A DNA stretch of 64,000 bases from Scortum barcoo. Taxonomy: Eukaryota; Chordata; Actinopteri; Centrarchiformes; Terapontidae. The notes beneath the pieces were generated by a model that searched no databases, was not told the DNA's origin, and saw only the letters and a list, made by a program, of their open reading frames with translations. Positions 28,890-40,660 of the stretch are shown here, in pieces. Where the stretch lies: the NCBI GenBank assembly GCA_023238725.1, contig CM041546.1, forward strand, positions 20,158,085 to 20,222,084, given 5' to 3'. The position numbers were made by a program, and so were the translations under genes. The first letter of the stretch is position 1. Each line of letters begins with the position of its first letter.

Positions 28890-29037
28890 CATCTTTGCCG
28901 ATGAGGAAGTCCAGGTAGCGGTATGTGTAGGCCACGCCCACCTTGGTCTCCACCTGCGGTCTCTTCAGGGTGGAGTAAATCTTCCCTGGACTGCACTCCT
29001 CCGACGTCGGCTTCATCTTACGCAGGCCGCAGCCCAT
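28890..29037 (-). CDS. rftn1: Raftlin, first coding exon (residues 1-49 plus first base of codon 50)
   Basis: The exon begins MGCGLRKMKP: Gly2 is the expected N-myristoylation site and Cys3 the palmitoylation site that anchor raftlin to rafts. It continues with SPGKIYSTLKRPQVETK, nearly identical to mammalian raftlins, and ends near YRYLDFLIGKD. The start is chosen because acylation needs Met-Gly-Cys at the very N-terminus. The minus-strand donor after the last base is ATG/GTAAGA, with the intron beginning at 28889. In the reading direction, upstream sequence gives a good acceptor (pyrimidine-rich tract ending TTGGCAG) at 29074-29075, so the exon probably runs 28890-29073 with 36 nt of 5' UTR. 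It ends in phase 1, which fits the next exon. Identity as a raftlin is secure; rftn1 rather than rftn2 rests mainly on the next exon and on synteny. Confidence 0.92.
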
Positions 29038-30261
29038 GGCTCCACAGTGTGTCTGTCTGTCTGTGCACGGACCCTGCCAAGCAGACAAAACAGAATGAGA
29101 CAGTGTTTCATTGTCACTTGTGTGTCTCTGCACGTAGCCGGTGAGGAAGTGAATGAATGTGTGAACATGTGTGGCGTTGAATACTGGAGGTGGCCTGCGG
29201 TGACAGAAGTACTCAGATCCTTTATTTAAGGTCAAACCATTGTTAATATTAAAATACTTATTTTATTAAATAGTTAGTAAATAGTCATACTCCGGTGACC
29301 ACTCCTGAAAACATTTTATACCATTCACATCTGATATGAAAATCAATTAGCGGACTGTTGAAACGTTCCTGAAATGTGTAATTATTCACATTATTCAGCA
29401 ACAAATCTGCATTACTTTGTCATTCCATGGTAGTGAAGTGTGAGAGCTTGATAATCTTAATTGTCATTCCCTAACAACAATAACAATAATGTAACTATTG
29501 GTAATGTTTCTGTGACTGCACTTTTGTGATTTGATAAAATGAGCGAAAGTGAATTGATGCCCTGATTGACAGAGAAAGTAGGCTACATTTACATTTTTAA
29601 TTCTAGTTTCATGGTTTGCACAATACGTGATGTGTTTTTTAGTAAAGGGGAAAAATGTGTCTTTTATAAATATTAATAAATAATTAATGATTCAATAATT
29701 CATCATTTAATCTGTTACACTGCATCATATGCCTTTTACTTAATATTTTAATCATAAGCTGTCAAATAAATGTGGTGAAGTAAAAGGTACAGTACACTCG
29801 CAAACTGAAAATTTCAAGTACATAAGTGCAATATATGAGTAAACAGTATTATTTACTGTACTTCCCCCCACTGGTTATGACTGATAATGGGCCAGATTTA
29901 ACCTTTCTGTGACATCCCGCACACACACAGACATGTGTACACACACACATGAAAGCAAACATTCACGCACTCAGATATCCATGATTCCTCAGGGATTTCA
30001 GAAGGAAAACCAATAAAGAAGAACATGCTGGATAAGCGTCTGTAAATAAATAAATAAACACAACTAAATGAGCTTGATTTTTCACGGGTTCCCTCTCCCT
30101 CGTTCCCAGGGAGACCAAATTAACAGAGACAACCGTGGAGGAGGAAGAGGCCTTAAAGAGCCGCCTCACCCCAAATGGTTTGTGACAGCATCACTGCCTC
30201 TCTCCAGAGGCTGCGCCTGGGAACAGGTGACATCCTATTGTGTGCCGCTGATTAAACTCAA

Positions 30262-30293
30262 GGATGGATGGATGGACGGATGGATGGCTGGCG
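30262..30293 (+). repeat. (ATGG)n microsatellite
   Basis: Seven ATGG units with one C substitution. Confidence 0.9.
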
Positions 30294-33200
30294 GTGGTGC
30301 CCCTCCCCTCCCCTTCCACCCCGGCTGATGAGGAACCCTCTCTATTATGCTCCTTTCTAATTACTGAACATCGCAGGGCCTCGGCCAGAAACCATGAATC
30401 CGAGCCGGCCGTCGCTTCAGAGAAGACAGGACAGGAAGTGAGGAGGGGCGGGAGGCTGGGATGTAGGAAGGAGTGGGAGGCGAAATAGGAAACGAGCAGA
30501 CGGGGGCTCCGTTAATGAGGTGAGCGGCAAGAATGGAAAAGGTGAGAATCAATCAAGGGAGAGAGAGGAAATGGGGGTGGCCGGGTTGGAGATTGTTCAT
30601 ATGGTGGGGCAGGAGTGTGGGGGGGTAATGCATGGCAAGTAGAGTCTGGAGAGAAAAAAATAGCGTGCAATTAGAGATTGTTGAATAGAAAAGGGGTGAT
30701 CAACACACGATGAGGCAGAGGGGAGAGAGAAAGAGCGAGGCGGGAGATTCATTACGGCTGTCAGGAAAGCCAGTGTTTCCAGTGGCACTTACACGAGTGT
30801 CTTTCTTGGGCTTTATGAATCTCCACGTGCGTCACAATCATATCTCTACAAGCCTCTCCCCGAAATGGACTGACGGACTTGTGATTAATGCCGGGACACG
30901 CTGAGTCCCGAGTGCTGCGAGAGTCTCGGTCTGTGCGTTTCTAAAACTTCAGGAGCCCTCTAAACGGTTTGTAGTTGCGTCCTCGCGTCGCGGCACGTGC
31001 TGAGCAGGACTGATGTCTTGCTTCCGTTTTTCAAGAACAAAAAAAGTCAAACACAGTCTGCAACAGCTGGTGTAGTCAAAGTCCCTACAAGTGCTTCAGG
31101 CCCCCCTCCTTAAATTGTCACTCAGGATTGTGCTGCACTGTGCTGCAGTTCACCACACAGCATCACAAATGGCTCTGCCATCAAAGAAAACGGGGGGGTG
31201 GGGGTTGGGAGCCAGAATTTTTCCAAGTCTTGGATTTCCACTGTTGCCTACAGTTACTTGTTAATAGCTTTTATCATTTCTCCCCCTACCCTGGAGAGAG
31301 TAGGAACAACAAGAGGGAAGGCGAGGCTCTGTCATGTAGTCTACAAGAGATGGAGAGGAGGTAGTCAGAACAATAGGATGGGGGGGGCTTTGAGGGAGGG
31401 GTGTGGAAGAAAAACAAAGTGGAAAAGAAAAGAAAAAAAATGGAGGGGCTTGTATTTGCATAGCTCCCTGAGACCGGAGAGGAGGCATGTGAGGCGAAGG
31501 AGAACAGGAGTATTTTTAGAGCTGAACTGACAGAGGAAATGTGAGATGTTTATGATTTTCTGAGTCACTGTTTCTTGCCTCGAACCTCTCCTCTGAGGCG
31601 GAGGCTTTGGGCAGTTGCAGCCCCCCCAGTTCCTCTACGCCATGCTTGTTTTTTCGGAGATTGACAGGCAGGGAGTCGGGGACACAGGGTAGACAGATGC
31701 TGGGTAGCTACAGACAAAAAAAAAAAAAAAAACAGGAAGAGGGCCATTGATTTCCCTTTTGCTGAATTAGCAACGATCATCTTGCCATTTTGTTCTATCT
31801 TTTGTCTCTTGCTAATGGTGTTTTGAAGTTTTATTCGATAAGAGGTTTTATTTGATATGATTCCCTCCTCATAAGCCCAGATTGACGTTCAGATGCTTTG
31901 TTGTCGCTGGGATGCACTTAGCTTTGGCCCTAACAAGCAAAAAGTCCCACAGCACTCGGCACTGTGCTAAATGTGAAAGCATCAGGGAGGTGGTGCCATG
32001 TTTCCTGTCTGTCAGTCAAAGGTTTGCTTTGTCTTCTGTGCACACGTCGGTCACTGGGGTCATCGCCTGTTGGATCTTTGGGGACTTAGCACATTATTAA
32101 AGATGAAATAATTGATTTTTGACCACTTTGGGGTAACTGCAAGCTGAAAATCACACATCCACACATCTGGAACAACATTAGCAACCATTAAGAGCAGTTT
32201 TTTTTCTGGACACCCAAGAAACCCAAGTCCAAACTCATCATTCTGGTCTCCTAGGGAAAATATCAGGCTGTTTACATGGTAAATGCTCCACTACCTGCTA
32301 ACTTAGTTCCTTTTGTAGGTTTATCAGAGTGTTTTTCCTCTTGTGATGCAGCGAGAGTGGTGAGAAGGTTTTAATCTCAACCAACTCCTAACTGCTGAAG
32401 CTATGGTTGCTAATCTTGTTCGTTTCCTGTGCAGTGCCCAGCAGGTCCAGATTGTTTATCAGAGCTTTTCGGCGTGAGAGCAGAATATTTAGGCCATTAA
32501 AAAAAACAAAACAACAATGAGCTGAAGGAGGGTAAAAGTGCTTGCAGAGCTGCAGACCTGGGTGGATAATTATTTTCCCTCCCACTAATCCACTGTTCAT
32601 ATAAAAATACTAAGTAGCGGAGCTTGAAATTGTGCTGCTGTTCTAATGATGATGAGTCATGCCTTTTACATCAGTACAGAAGATGATGAACAAAAATCCC
32701 ACCTGCACTTACAGACATCACAGCAGCCAGAAGCAGCAGCACTGACTGATTTTCCTTAATGCGGTCTGACTGAGATCTTCCACATATTACAGGACTTTGA
32801 TAGCAGCGTTGCCGAGATCAAACCCGGCAGCATGGGAAGCTTCAGAGTGGATTAATGGAGGAAGACATTAATTAGGACACTGTGTTCTTGTGTTCTTCTC
32901 CATGTAGTCTCCCTTTCAAGCCCGCTCTCTCCCTCCCTTGCGCTCTCTTGCGCTTTATCTCCCTCACCCTCTTTGCCTCTTTCTGACTTTTGATCTTTAT
33001 AATCTGACATGTAAAGTGGAGAGCCAGGCTGCGTTTGGCGGCGGTTACTTCTGGTCCAGTATCATCCATAGTTTATAGCGAGGAGCGGAGTCAAGGGCTC
33101 ACAAAGGCAGAGAGGTTAGAGAGAACATCGCACAGGCTACATGAGATGCAGTGGGAGGTTGAAATGCTTGAAATGTTTACAGTGAAGTGGATTTGGGAAG

Positions 33201-36200
33201 TCCAGTAACAAAGGCTGCAGTAATGTGACACAATGCTGCAAAAATGGGAGGGCGTATGGACGAATCATGGGTTTATTGGTGTGCAGCAGCAAGGAAGCGC
33301 TCCCACTTATTTTGTCTTTTAATGTCCCGCCTACGCCATAAGAAGGAATGTGTACTTATGATCACCTTGAGTCAACATTTGAGCGAAGCATCTGACCACT
33401 TTTGTAACATAGCGTACAGCATGACGGACTGTGAAAGCTGGACGCAAAAGGGAAACTTTTTGCCACGGCAGTCTGACAAACATCGACCACTCCATTACAA
33501 AGAAGCCTTAATTAGATCACTTCACCCACGCAGATCTAAGATGAGCTTATTGTCACAATCGTTGTAACAGAAGTTGTCTGAGTGGCTGTTCAAAACGTCA
33601 CAGTCACAGCGGTGACTCGTTTGATTAGTTACATTATTAGACGCAGTCCAGTTTTCCGTGACAGGGTCTTGTTATTGATAATCTAAGTATTTCAAATCAT
33701 ATTAGCAATTAAATATATATTACATTACATAGTTGGGATTCATGACTATCACTTACTCTGGCCAGCTGAGCTAAATTCATCTGGTGATCCTTTGTGAAGA
33801 TTCGAGATAATGTTAATAACTTAATAAGGACACATCAGAGCTACTGAAATATTTTCACCATAGAAATAACTACTAAAACACACAGGAAGCTACTCAAGTT
33901 AGTTGTAAGCTAGTTAATGCCAAACATAGCTTTGCACCGATCAGGACTGCCACTTTTGGTTTGAATTATCGATGACCAACAAGACAACCAGAAGTTTATT
34001 TGTTCCTGATCTTCTTATTTACTTTACACATCTGGCTTCTTACAAACCAAACTAAGTACTGTAAACTTGAGATCATATGGCATTTTGTACTGTAATATTA
34101 CAGGAGGGCAGTTACTGTTTGTTTCACTCACTGTGTATTGGGGAACCGCTAAATTAGACAAGTAGGACACAAACTCACACTCACACCCAACACATACTCA
34201 TGGTCTGACACATGCAGGTGTTACCATGGTTACCAAATTGCTTTGCATAAATATAGGCTATACATCGCTTATACCCAACAGAGCAGAAGACCGCTTTCCC
34301 AACAGTTCACCATCAGCAGATGGATTTGACAGTGGTACAGCATGTGAATTTGTGTTAAATTTGCAGATCTACTGCCCTGCTGTTGGTCTGCTTTGCTTTC
34401 GCACCTCAAACAAACAGCGCCACAGTTCAGTTAACAGCTTTCACACTAGCCTAAAGAAATCAAGCTAAAGTGGAAAGCGCACCAGAGTTCGATTGAACGA
34501 AATCAGATGAGTTAGAAATGAAAGCTCCGGTTACCTAAATATGGTCAGATCATTACCATAGAGCTGGCAAAAAAAGAAGGTCCATATGAGCTGTTTTTCT
34601 GGAACAAACAGGACACCCAGCCAATGTGTCCAATGGCTTTATGTCCGGTCAAAATATCCTTCAGTAACCCTCTGAGCCTCACTCTCTGCTGCTTCTGATG
34701 ACAGAGTCAGCTGGAAATGTTAACACACTCCATTTGGAAACCCCCTACTTTTCTCTTTCTTCCTTCCTTCCTTCCATCCTTTCCACCTTGAGTCCTCACC
34801 TAAGTGGGACAGAGAGGATGGAAAAAAAAGAGAGACCAGCAAGAGAAAAAAACAATGGATGCTGAAACAGGATGTTAATGCTGTCCTGTTAAGAGATGTG
34901 CCTACAGTGTGCAACTACATACACTGCATGCCATTTACCTTTTATTCAAAGTGACTGAAAGATATATTCCACCAAACACCAGCAGCTGCCTCCACTTCTT
35001 GTGAGTATCAGACATAAAAGGCTAACGCAGCTACCAGGCAGCAAACATGAATGAGGTATTTAGCAACATTTTGGCACATTTTGGTAAAAATAGGACTGTT
35101 TGGATCGCACCAGGCATACAAATGGACAGAGAAGAAGTGGATTATGCTGCATGAGTGGCTTGAAAAAGCTTCTACAGACGCTTTTACACTTATTTTCATC
35201 ACAAAACTGGGTCACTGTTGGAATCCATCAAATGTAGTCAATCTGATTCTCCCTCAACCGAGGAAACTGCAAACTTTCCAGAGCCACCAGTTAACGTGCA
35301 GGGGACTCAAATTTTATGTTTGAAACGCAGGATTTTTGGTGGAGTATTCCTGCGCGTGATAACAATGGCAACGGCCTGGGTAGGAGGGCAGAATTCGCAT
35401 TTGATGGCTTTCCGGAATAAACAGATGTGTACTGCCTGTTGCTCACAGATTAGGGCGGACCAAGATAAAAATGCATCACTTTCTTTGCTGCACTACAATT
35501 TCATGCTAGTGTAAGATTCAGTGTGCCATAAATCCAAAGTGAGAATTGTTTTTAGAGTCTTAAATTCAGTGGAAAGATTTGTTACATGCTTTCAGAATTA
35601 GACACTGATAAAAAATGGCAATTTCTTAGTAAAACGTTCATCACACAGATCTTTAAGTATTGTGAGCCAATGCATTATAATGTAACAGTGCCCCTGAACA
35701 TTTATCCACTGGTGCTGTAACAGAAAAGCTCCAAATTTGTTCTCGGAGACGTCTCTCCCCTTACACATTCCCAACAAGGAGGCCATGGGTGTCGAAGGTG
35801 GAATTGCTTTTTCAACTCACTGAATTTGTTATATTTGCTTTGAATGCCCAAGGATGATACATAACGGTGGGCAATGCAAGGAGGGGGGGAGAAATGGAAG
35901 ATGAGGGGTGATGAGTGAGGCGGAGAGAACAATACTGTCTGTCTGAGATTCTCCGCTGTTTCAAGGCTCCGGGTGGCTCGGCGGTTCATTGTGGCCTCGG
36001 CAAACCTTGTCTCCGCACAGTCTCAAGGCCCGGCTACAGTCCGTCCACACACACACACGCACACATTGAGGGAGCTATTGCCATGGGAACCAACCCCTCT
36101 ATGACTATTCCCTTCTCGGGAGAATAATAGGCACCAATCTCTCTCAACCTCTCTCTCTTTCATCGTCAGTTTCTCTCTTTCTTCTCTTTTTTTGGTCGCT

Positions 36201-37969
36201 ATAAGCTCTCGCCCCCTCTTCATCACTGGGGCCGGCTCCCTCTCTCCCTTCCTCCTCCTCCTCTTTCCTCCATGTGCAGGAGCAGACACTCATGTCGTCC
36301 TGTTCCCCTCCTCTCTTCCTGTCTTTGACAGTTGTGAGTTTGGTTTGTTATGCATCATCTATCCATGCTGGAATTTGTACAGTTCTCACAAGTGAGAGGC
36401 AAACATCATCTTGACCCAACCTGCACAAACACTACACTGCGTTTTTCCAAGTTGCAGCCACAGAAATATAGTGAGAGGGGGATTGTTTGTCTTTTTGGGA
36501 AAGCAGGAGAGAAAAATGCTTGGTTAAAAATAGAAAATTCTTTGGTTGCCCCCTTTGCTATTTTTCTTAAACATGGAGGGGTTTGAAGAGATTTCCCGTG
36601 AGTGACTCATTGCTTTCTGTGAACTTGCTCCAGGCAGGTCATTTTTTATTAAAGCCAGCCGAAACCAAGTTCTTAGGTTTTCAGACACCCTATCGACGTG
36701 TCCGTGTTGAACATTACCCAATCAATACTGCTGCAATTTTCTTGACCACCCATTACAACGGGAGTCAATTTGCCTCATAGAAATATCAAGGGGGCTTCTT
36801 TTTTCTCTTTCTTTGGTTTGAGGCTGAGCTACTACACAAATGGCTGAATATTGGCTCTTTTGTTTTTTCCGCCTTGCCTGGAGGATTCATCCTAATATGC
36901 TGTCTCAGGTCTAGGGCAACGCCAGAGGCTTGAATAACTTAGTATCTTCAAAAGCAAGATCACTGTCACCTAGCAGGGGAGCAGTGAAGGAAAATAATCT
37001 CTGCCCGCGATCTTGTAACTGAGCGTTTCAGGGGGAGAAGATGTGAGACTTGCAGCAGAGGCTGCAGCCAAGATGACAACCTGTCATGAGAACGGCAAAA
37101 CTCACGCCTTATCTATCAGGGTGCCGTTCAGCCATGTTTACTGCCTAAAGTTTATATTACTGCCAATGAGGATGCCAAATCTTATTTCTGTTCAACAAAC
37201 ACCAGAGTTTCTATCCAAAAAGCACCAAAGCATTAAAAAAAAATTAAGCACCTACTATCTCTAAAATTCAGATAACTATGTCAACCATAAACAAAACAAC
37301 ACAGTACGGGTAGATGTTATCAAATTTTTGTGCCCTCTTTCATTTTGTATTTTGAGTAGAAGTCACCTTCCGGCAACTTATTTTTGAACCACCTCCTTCA
37401 ACATAGTATGTTTATATTTCATCATATCCCAAATCTGAAGCTCGTACTAGCATCAAACTAGTGCAGCACAAACTGAGGGTAGAAATAAATTAAGACGGTT
37501 TAAAAATAACTACCTTTCAATTAGACGTGCCCCGTCTTTTGCCTGTGTATAGAATGTTCTGGAATTTTGCTGTGTCTGTCTGTGGGTGTTCGTCTATACA
37601 TACTGAGTGGAGAGGAGCACACATTATGGTTTACACAAGCCAACGTTTGCCAATTACCTTAATCAAATTTCACACCACACAGGGGGATTCACTGTGCCCG
37701 GATCAGATAGCAAACATAAGTTGATTAAAATACGTGTGCTAAAAGACTAGAGTGAAAGAAAATCAACACAGGCTTAGAAAATACACAAAGTGGTGGCTGA
37801 AAGTGACATGAGTAAATCAGGTTTCTTTGCTTCCGTGTTGATCATAATAAATAATAAAAAATGGTGTTGGGGTGATTTTAAGGTGCTGGTCCACCCAAAT
37901 TACAAACATTTCCACGCCCTCCCTCCCTCCCTCTGGTGCTGCTGTGCATTGCCGTCTTTGTAAAATGCA

Positions 37970-38270
37970 AATAAGTCGTACGTAAAAGGTCATAAATCTG
38001 CAGTTACAAATACTGGCAAGTCATCAATAAAGGTTAATGGATCTAACTTTATAAAAAGACACATCAATTCTGCAGAACAAATGTTAACAAAGTCATTAAT
38101 AAAGACTCATTAGTTTTTCACTTTCTTTCAAGCCCTCACCAAAGGTTAGTATGCCATTTGCAATTCTCAATGTTAATAAATCATTGATAAAAGGTTTTTA
38201 CAACAATCCATCAAGTCGGACGTATGTTAAAAGTCCACATTAAAGGATATATAGATTTTAAATCCATAGT
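37970..38270 (+). repeat. Decayed dispersed repeat rich in TCATTAATAAAG-like words
   Basis: GTCATCAATAAAG, GTCATTAATAAAG and ATCATTGATAAAAG recur at irregular spacing, with related words at 38870-38940. This flanks the inverted pair at 38280-38690 and probably belongs to the same composite insertion. Confidence 0.5.
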
Positions 38271-38279
38271 AACTGTCAC

Positions 38280-38425
38280 TGTATACACTCCTCTAGTCCA
38301 TACTGGCTAAGAACTGATTCCTTTCGTACGTGACCACAAAGGAAGGTTATAGGAACTGCAGCAGTCTGCGTTAGCCAAGTCAAGTGGTTATCTTTCAAAG
38401 TCACAGTCTTTACAGTGCAAAATTC
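38280..38425 (-). repeat. Left arm of an inverted pair of a dispersed fish repeat
   Basis: Its reverse complement reads through ATAACCACTTGACTTGGC, GCAGACTGCTG and GCCAGTATGGACTAGAGGAG. The same ordered words appear on the plus strand at 38489-38695. Confidence 0.7.
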
Positions 38426-38488
38426 CCCTTTTCTGCAGCTCAGCACAGAGGCACTGTCAAGGAAACAAAGAGAGAATTTCATATTTCT

Positions 38489-38695
38489 AAAAAGACTTTA
38501 ACCTTGGAAGACAACCACTTGATTTAGCCAACTCAGACTGCTGAAGCCTTTTTTATTTATTGGCCTCACCTGAACTTAAGGATGCGTTTTTACACAGCGA
38601 CAGGGAAATTTGTCCCCCCATCACTTACATTACAATGAGAAAGGCATCACTTCACAGCCAGTGTGGAATGGAGGAATGTTTATGTGCATGTGGGT
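38489..38695 (+). repeat. Right arm of the inverted pair, with extra internal sequence
   Basis: Contains ACAACCACTTGATTTAGCC, CAGACTGCTGAAG and GCCAGTGTGGAATGGAGGAA in the same order as the inverted left arm, plus about 65 bp (near 38590-38655, with a CATTACAATGAGAAAG word) absent from the left arm. I recognise this as a widespread teleost repeat but cannot name it. Confidence 0.7.
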
Positions 38696-40227
38696 ATAAA
38701 ACGCTAAAGCTGTTCTTTAATAACTCCTCGATAAAAGGATTTTGGTTGCGCCCTGTAGGGTGAGAAGTTCAACGGTCCACTGGAGCGAGAACACAGCAAA
38801 CGTCATGCAAGAGGATAAACACCAGCCAGAGAGAGGTTTCACAACCTGGCAACCCAGGCATTGTTCTTATTAATTGCTCATAACTCATCTATACAGCATT
38901 AGTAAATCATTTATCAAACATTTATAAAGTCATTATATACAAATGAAGATGAATGTAGCATGGAGATGGATATCTCAGATACGGATAAATTAAACCAGAA
39001 ATGGCTACATGTCACTTAAGTAAGAGATAAGAGAGATAAGTAAGAAAACATGTTTTTTGGGGAGAATTTGGGTGCATTAACCCTTTACGGTGATGGTTTC
39101 TTCACCTTTTGACCCACGTAATGATGGTGAAGCGACATTGTAGCGTGGCGAGGCCCAAACCACAATCACTTCCACATTTCCAGAAGCTCAACCGAGCCAT
39201 ATGGCTTTTGGGTGTGTGTGAAGTTGTGTGTGTTTAAGGTTTAAATTTGCAGTAGGGCCCATATGCTGAAGGCCCTTTTGGGTAACTTTTTGTTGTTTTT
39301 TTTTTATGTTACGTTTTTGCTAGGTAATGTTTGGTGCACTTGTGTATGTTTTCCATGCATGCTTGCGTGTGTGAGACAGACAGACTGAGAACTCCTGACC
39401 CACCAACACTGTGGAGTTAACGCAGCCTGACGCTCCACAACTCACCAGCTGGAACTAATTAACAGCAGTTCAGTCAGACTGAGCTCTCTCACTCACTTTC
39501 TCTCTCACTCACACACACACACACACACACACACCTCTCTCTCTCTCCTCTTCCTTAGGCTTTTCCTCTCTCTCATGCCCCCGTCTTCCTCCTCCCTGAC
39601 ATCCTCCCCTCCCTCCTTCACCTCCTGCACATCGCTCAACTTGTTTTCCCCCTATAAACCGCCTCCTCTCGCACGCACGCACGCGCGCGCACGCACGCAC
39701 GGGTGACCTCATGCAGTCTGAGCATGTAAACACTCACTTGTACAGACATCAGCACAGGAACACACACACACACACACACACAGAGAGAGGGAATCCTACA
39801 CTTTTTTTTTACCCTCCGTGCATACAGTTCTCACAAATCACACACACTCCCCTGTCTCGCCGCTCGCTGAGGGAGTGTGTGATGCTGCACATGTTGAAAC
39901 GCTGTCAGGGCTCAGCTCTGTGATTGGATCCAGGGAGACATTTTTGGCTTTTTTTTTTTTTTGTACCATCCAACATGCACTCGACTTCAATAAAAACACA
40001 CACACACACACACAACAACAACAACCAGAGCTACTGATGTGCATAATGAATGGCCAGGGTGTGTGTGTGTGTGTGTGTGTGTGACCTCTTGTTGAACAGC
40101 GCGCTCGCTCGGAAACCAAACTTGCGGCTTGCGGCGTCGCCTGACCAACAGTCACCGGTCCAAGTTCACAGCGGCTGCTGTGCTGTCCAGGCGAGTACAG
40201 TGACAACACATCTTCTTGGGAAGTATC

Positions 40228-40269
<42 letters not shown>

Positions 40270-40270
40270 A
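40228..40270. repeat. Compound (CA)n(GA)n microsatellite next to the rftn1 exon 1 donor
   Basis: Nine CA units pass directly into about twelve GA units. In the sense of rftn1 this is (CT)n then (GT)n starting roughly 11 nt after the intron GT. Confidence 0.97.
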
Positions 40271-40281
40271 GGCGAACTTAC

Positions 40282-40516
40282 CTGTTTGACAATAGCGTTG
40301 AAATAAAAAATAAAAAAGTTCAGTGCGTGGACGCGAAGGCAGCAGCTGGAGCAGCGGAGAAACGCATTGTACTTTGGAGGGAGACCATGCAGCAGCAGAG
40401 AGGATGGCGGTGGTTGGTTGGTGGGGGGGGGGGGTAGATGGAGGTTCAGATCCTGTCCGACGAGCTGACTGAGATTGGCGTGCAGATGGCTGGCTCGAAA
40501 GGAAACGCGGTCCTCC

Positions 40517-40551
<35 letters not shown>

Positions 40552-40660
40552 TCTGACGGCTGTGCGGCCACAGGAGCAGCAGCAGCAGCTCCAGCGGTTT
40601 GTGCTTCGTCTCCCCCTCCTCCTCCTCCTTCACCACCTCACGGAGCTGAAACACACTTGT
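40282..40660 (-). other. rftn1: Probable non-coding first exon and CpG-rich promoter side of rftn1
   Basis: On the minus strand AACAG/GTAAGT at 40282/40281 is a near-perfect splice donor. It lies in the only GC- and CpG-rich stretch between the raftlin ATG exon and the CRISP gene (about 40.09-40.68 kb). Joining it to the acceptor at 29074 gives a 5' UTR of ordinary structure. No conserved protein is encoded, and the 162-residue open frame across it is made of simple repeats. The right edge is a guess because no TATA box or initiator was identified. It could instead belong to an unrelated non-coding transcript. Confidence 0.5.

Larger units (their letters stand above)
29074..40281 (-). other. 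11-kb rftn1 intron 1 (between the probable 5' UTR exon and the ATG exon)
   Basis: No coding exons seen. It holds a (TGGA)n stretch at 30264-30293, several G-rich runs (30.45-30.63, 31.19 and 31.38 kb), poly-A near 31.72 kb, and a repeat-rich patch at 38.0-38.95 kb. The sense of this intron begins with a CT and GT microsatellite immediately after the donor. Confidence 0.6.
1..40660 (-). other. rftn1: rftn1 (raftlin) gene, 5' part: promoter-side exon, two coding exons and long introns; 3' part outside window
   Basis: Raftlin is an acylated scaffold of plasma-membrane lipid rafts, linked in mammals to B/T-cell receptor signalling and TLR endocytosis. Three pieces on the minus strand make a consistent gene: a probable non-coding exon ending at 40282, the ATG exon 28890-29073, and a second coding exon 1626-1803. 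Junction phases agree (phase 1 between the two coding exons, phase 2 at the left donor). The remaining exons must lie left of base 1. The first coding exon starts MGCGLRK, shared by RFTN1 and RFTN2. The second carries LYQQGF.LAA.HPF and RAIL, which are RFTN1-like and not RFTN2-like. The plcl2 exon downstream supports the RFTN1 side of the paralogous pair. Whether this is the a or b teleost copy cannot be told. The right edge is approximate because the transcription start is not visible. Confidence 0.85.

Noticed and set aside
1626..29037. Calling the raftlin gene rftn2
   Set aside because: The first exon is equally close to both, but the second exon (LYQQGF.LAA.HPF, RAIL) is RFTN1-like and the neighbour is plcl2 rather than plcl1.
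28717..29235. 172-residue open frame spanning the raftlin ATG exon
   Set aside because: Only the part from the MGC start to the splice donor is real; the upstream and downstream parts are 5' UTR, intron and flanking sequence.
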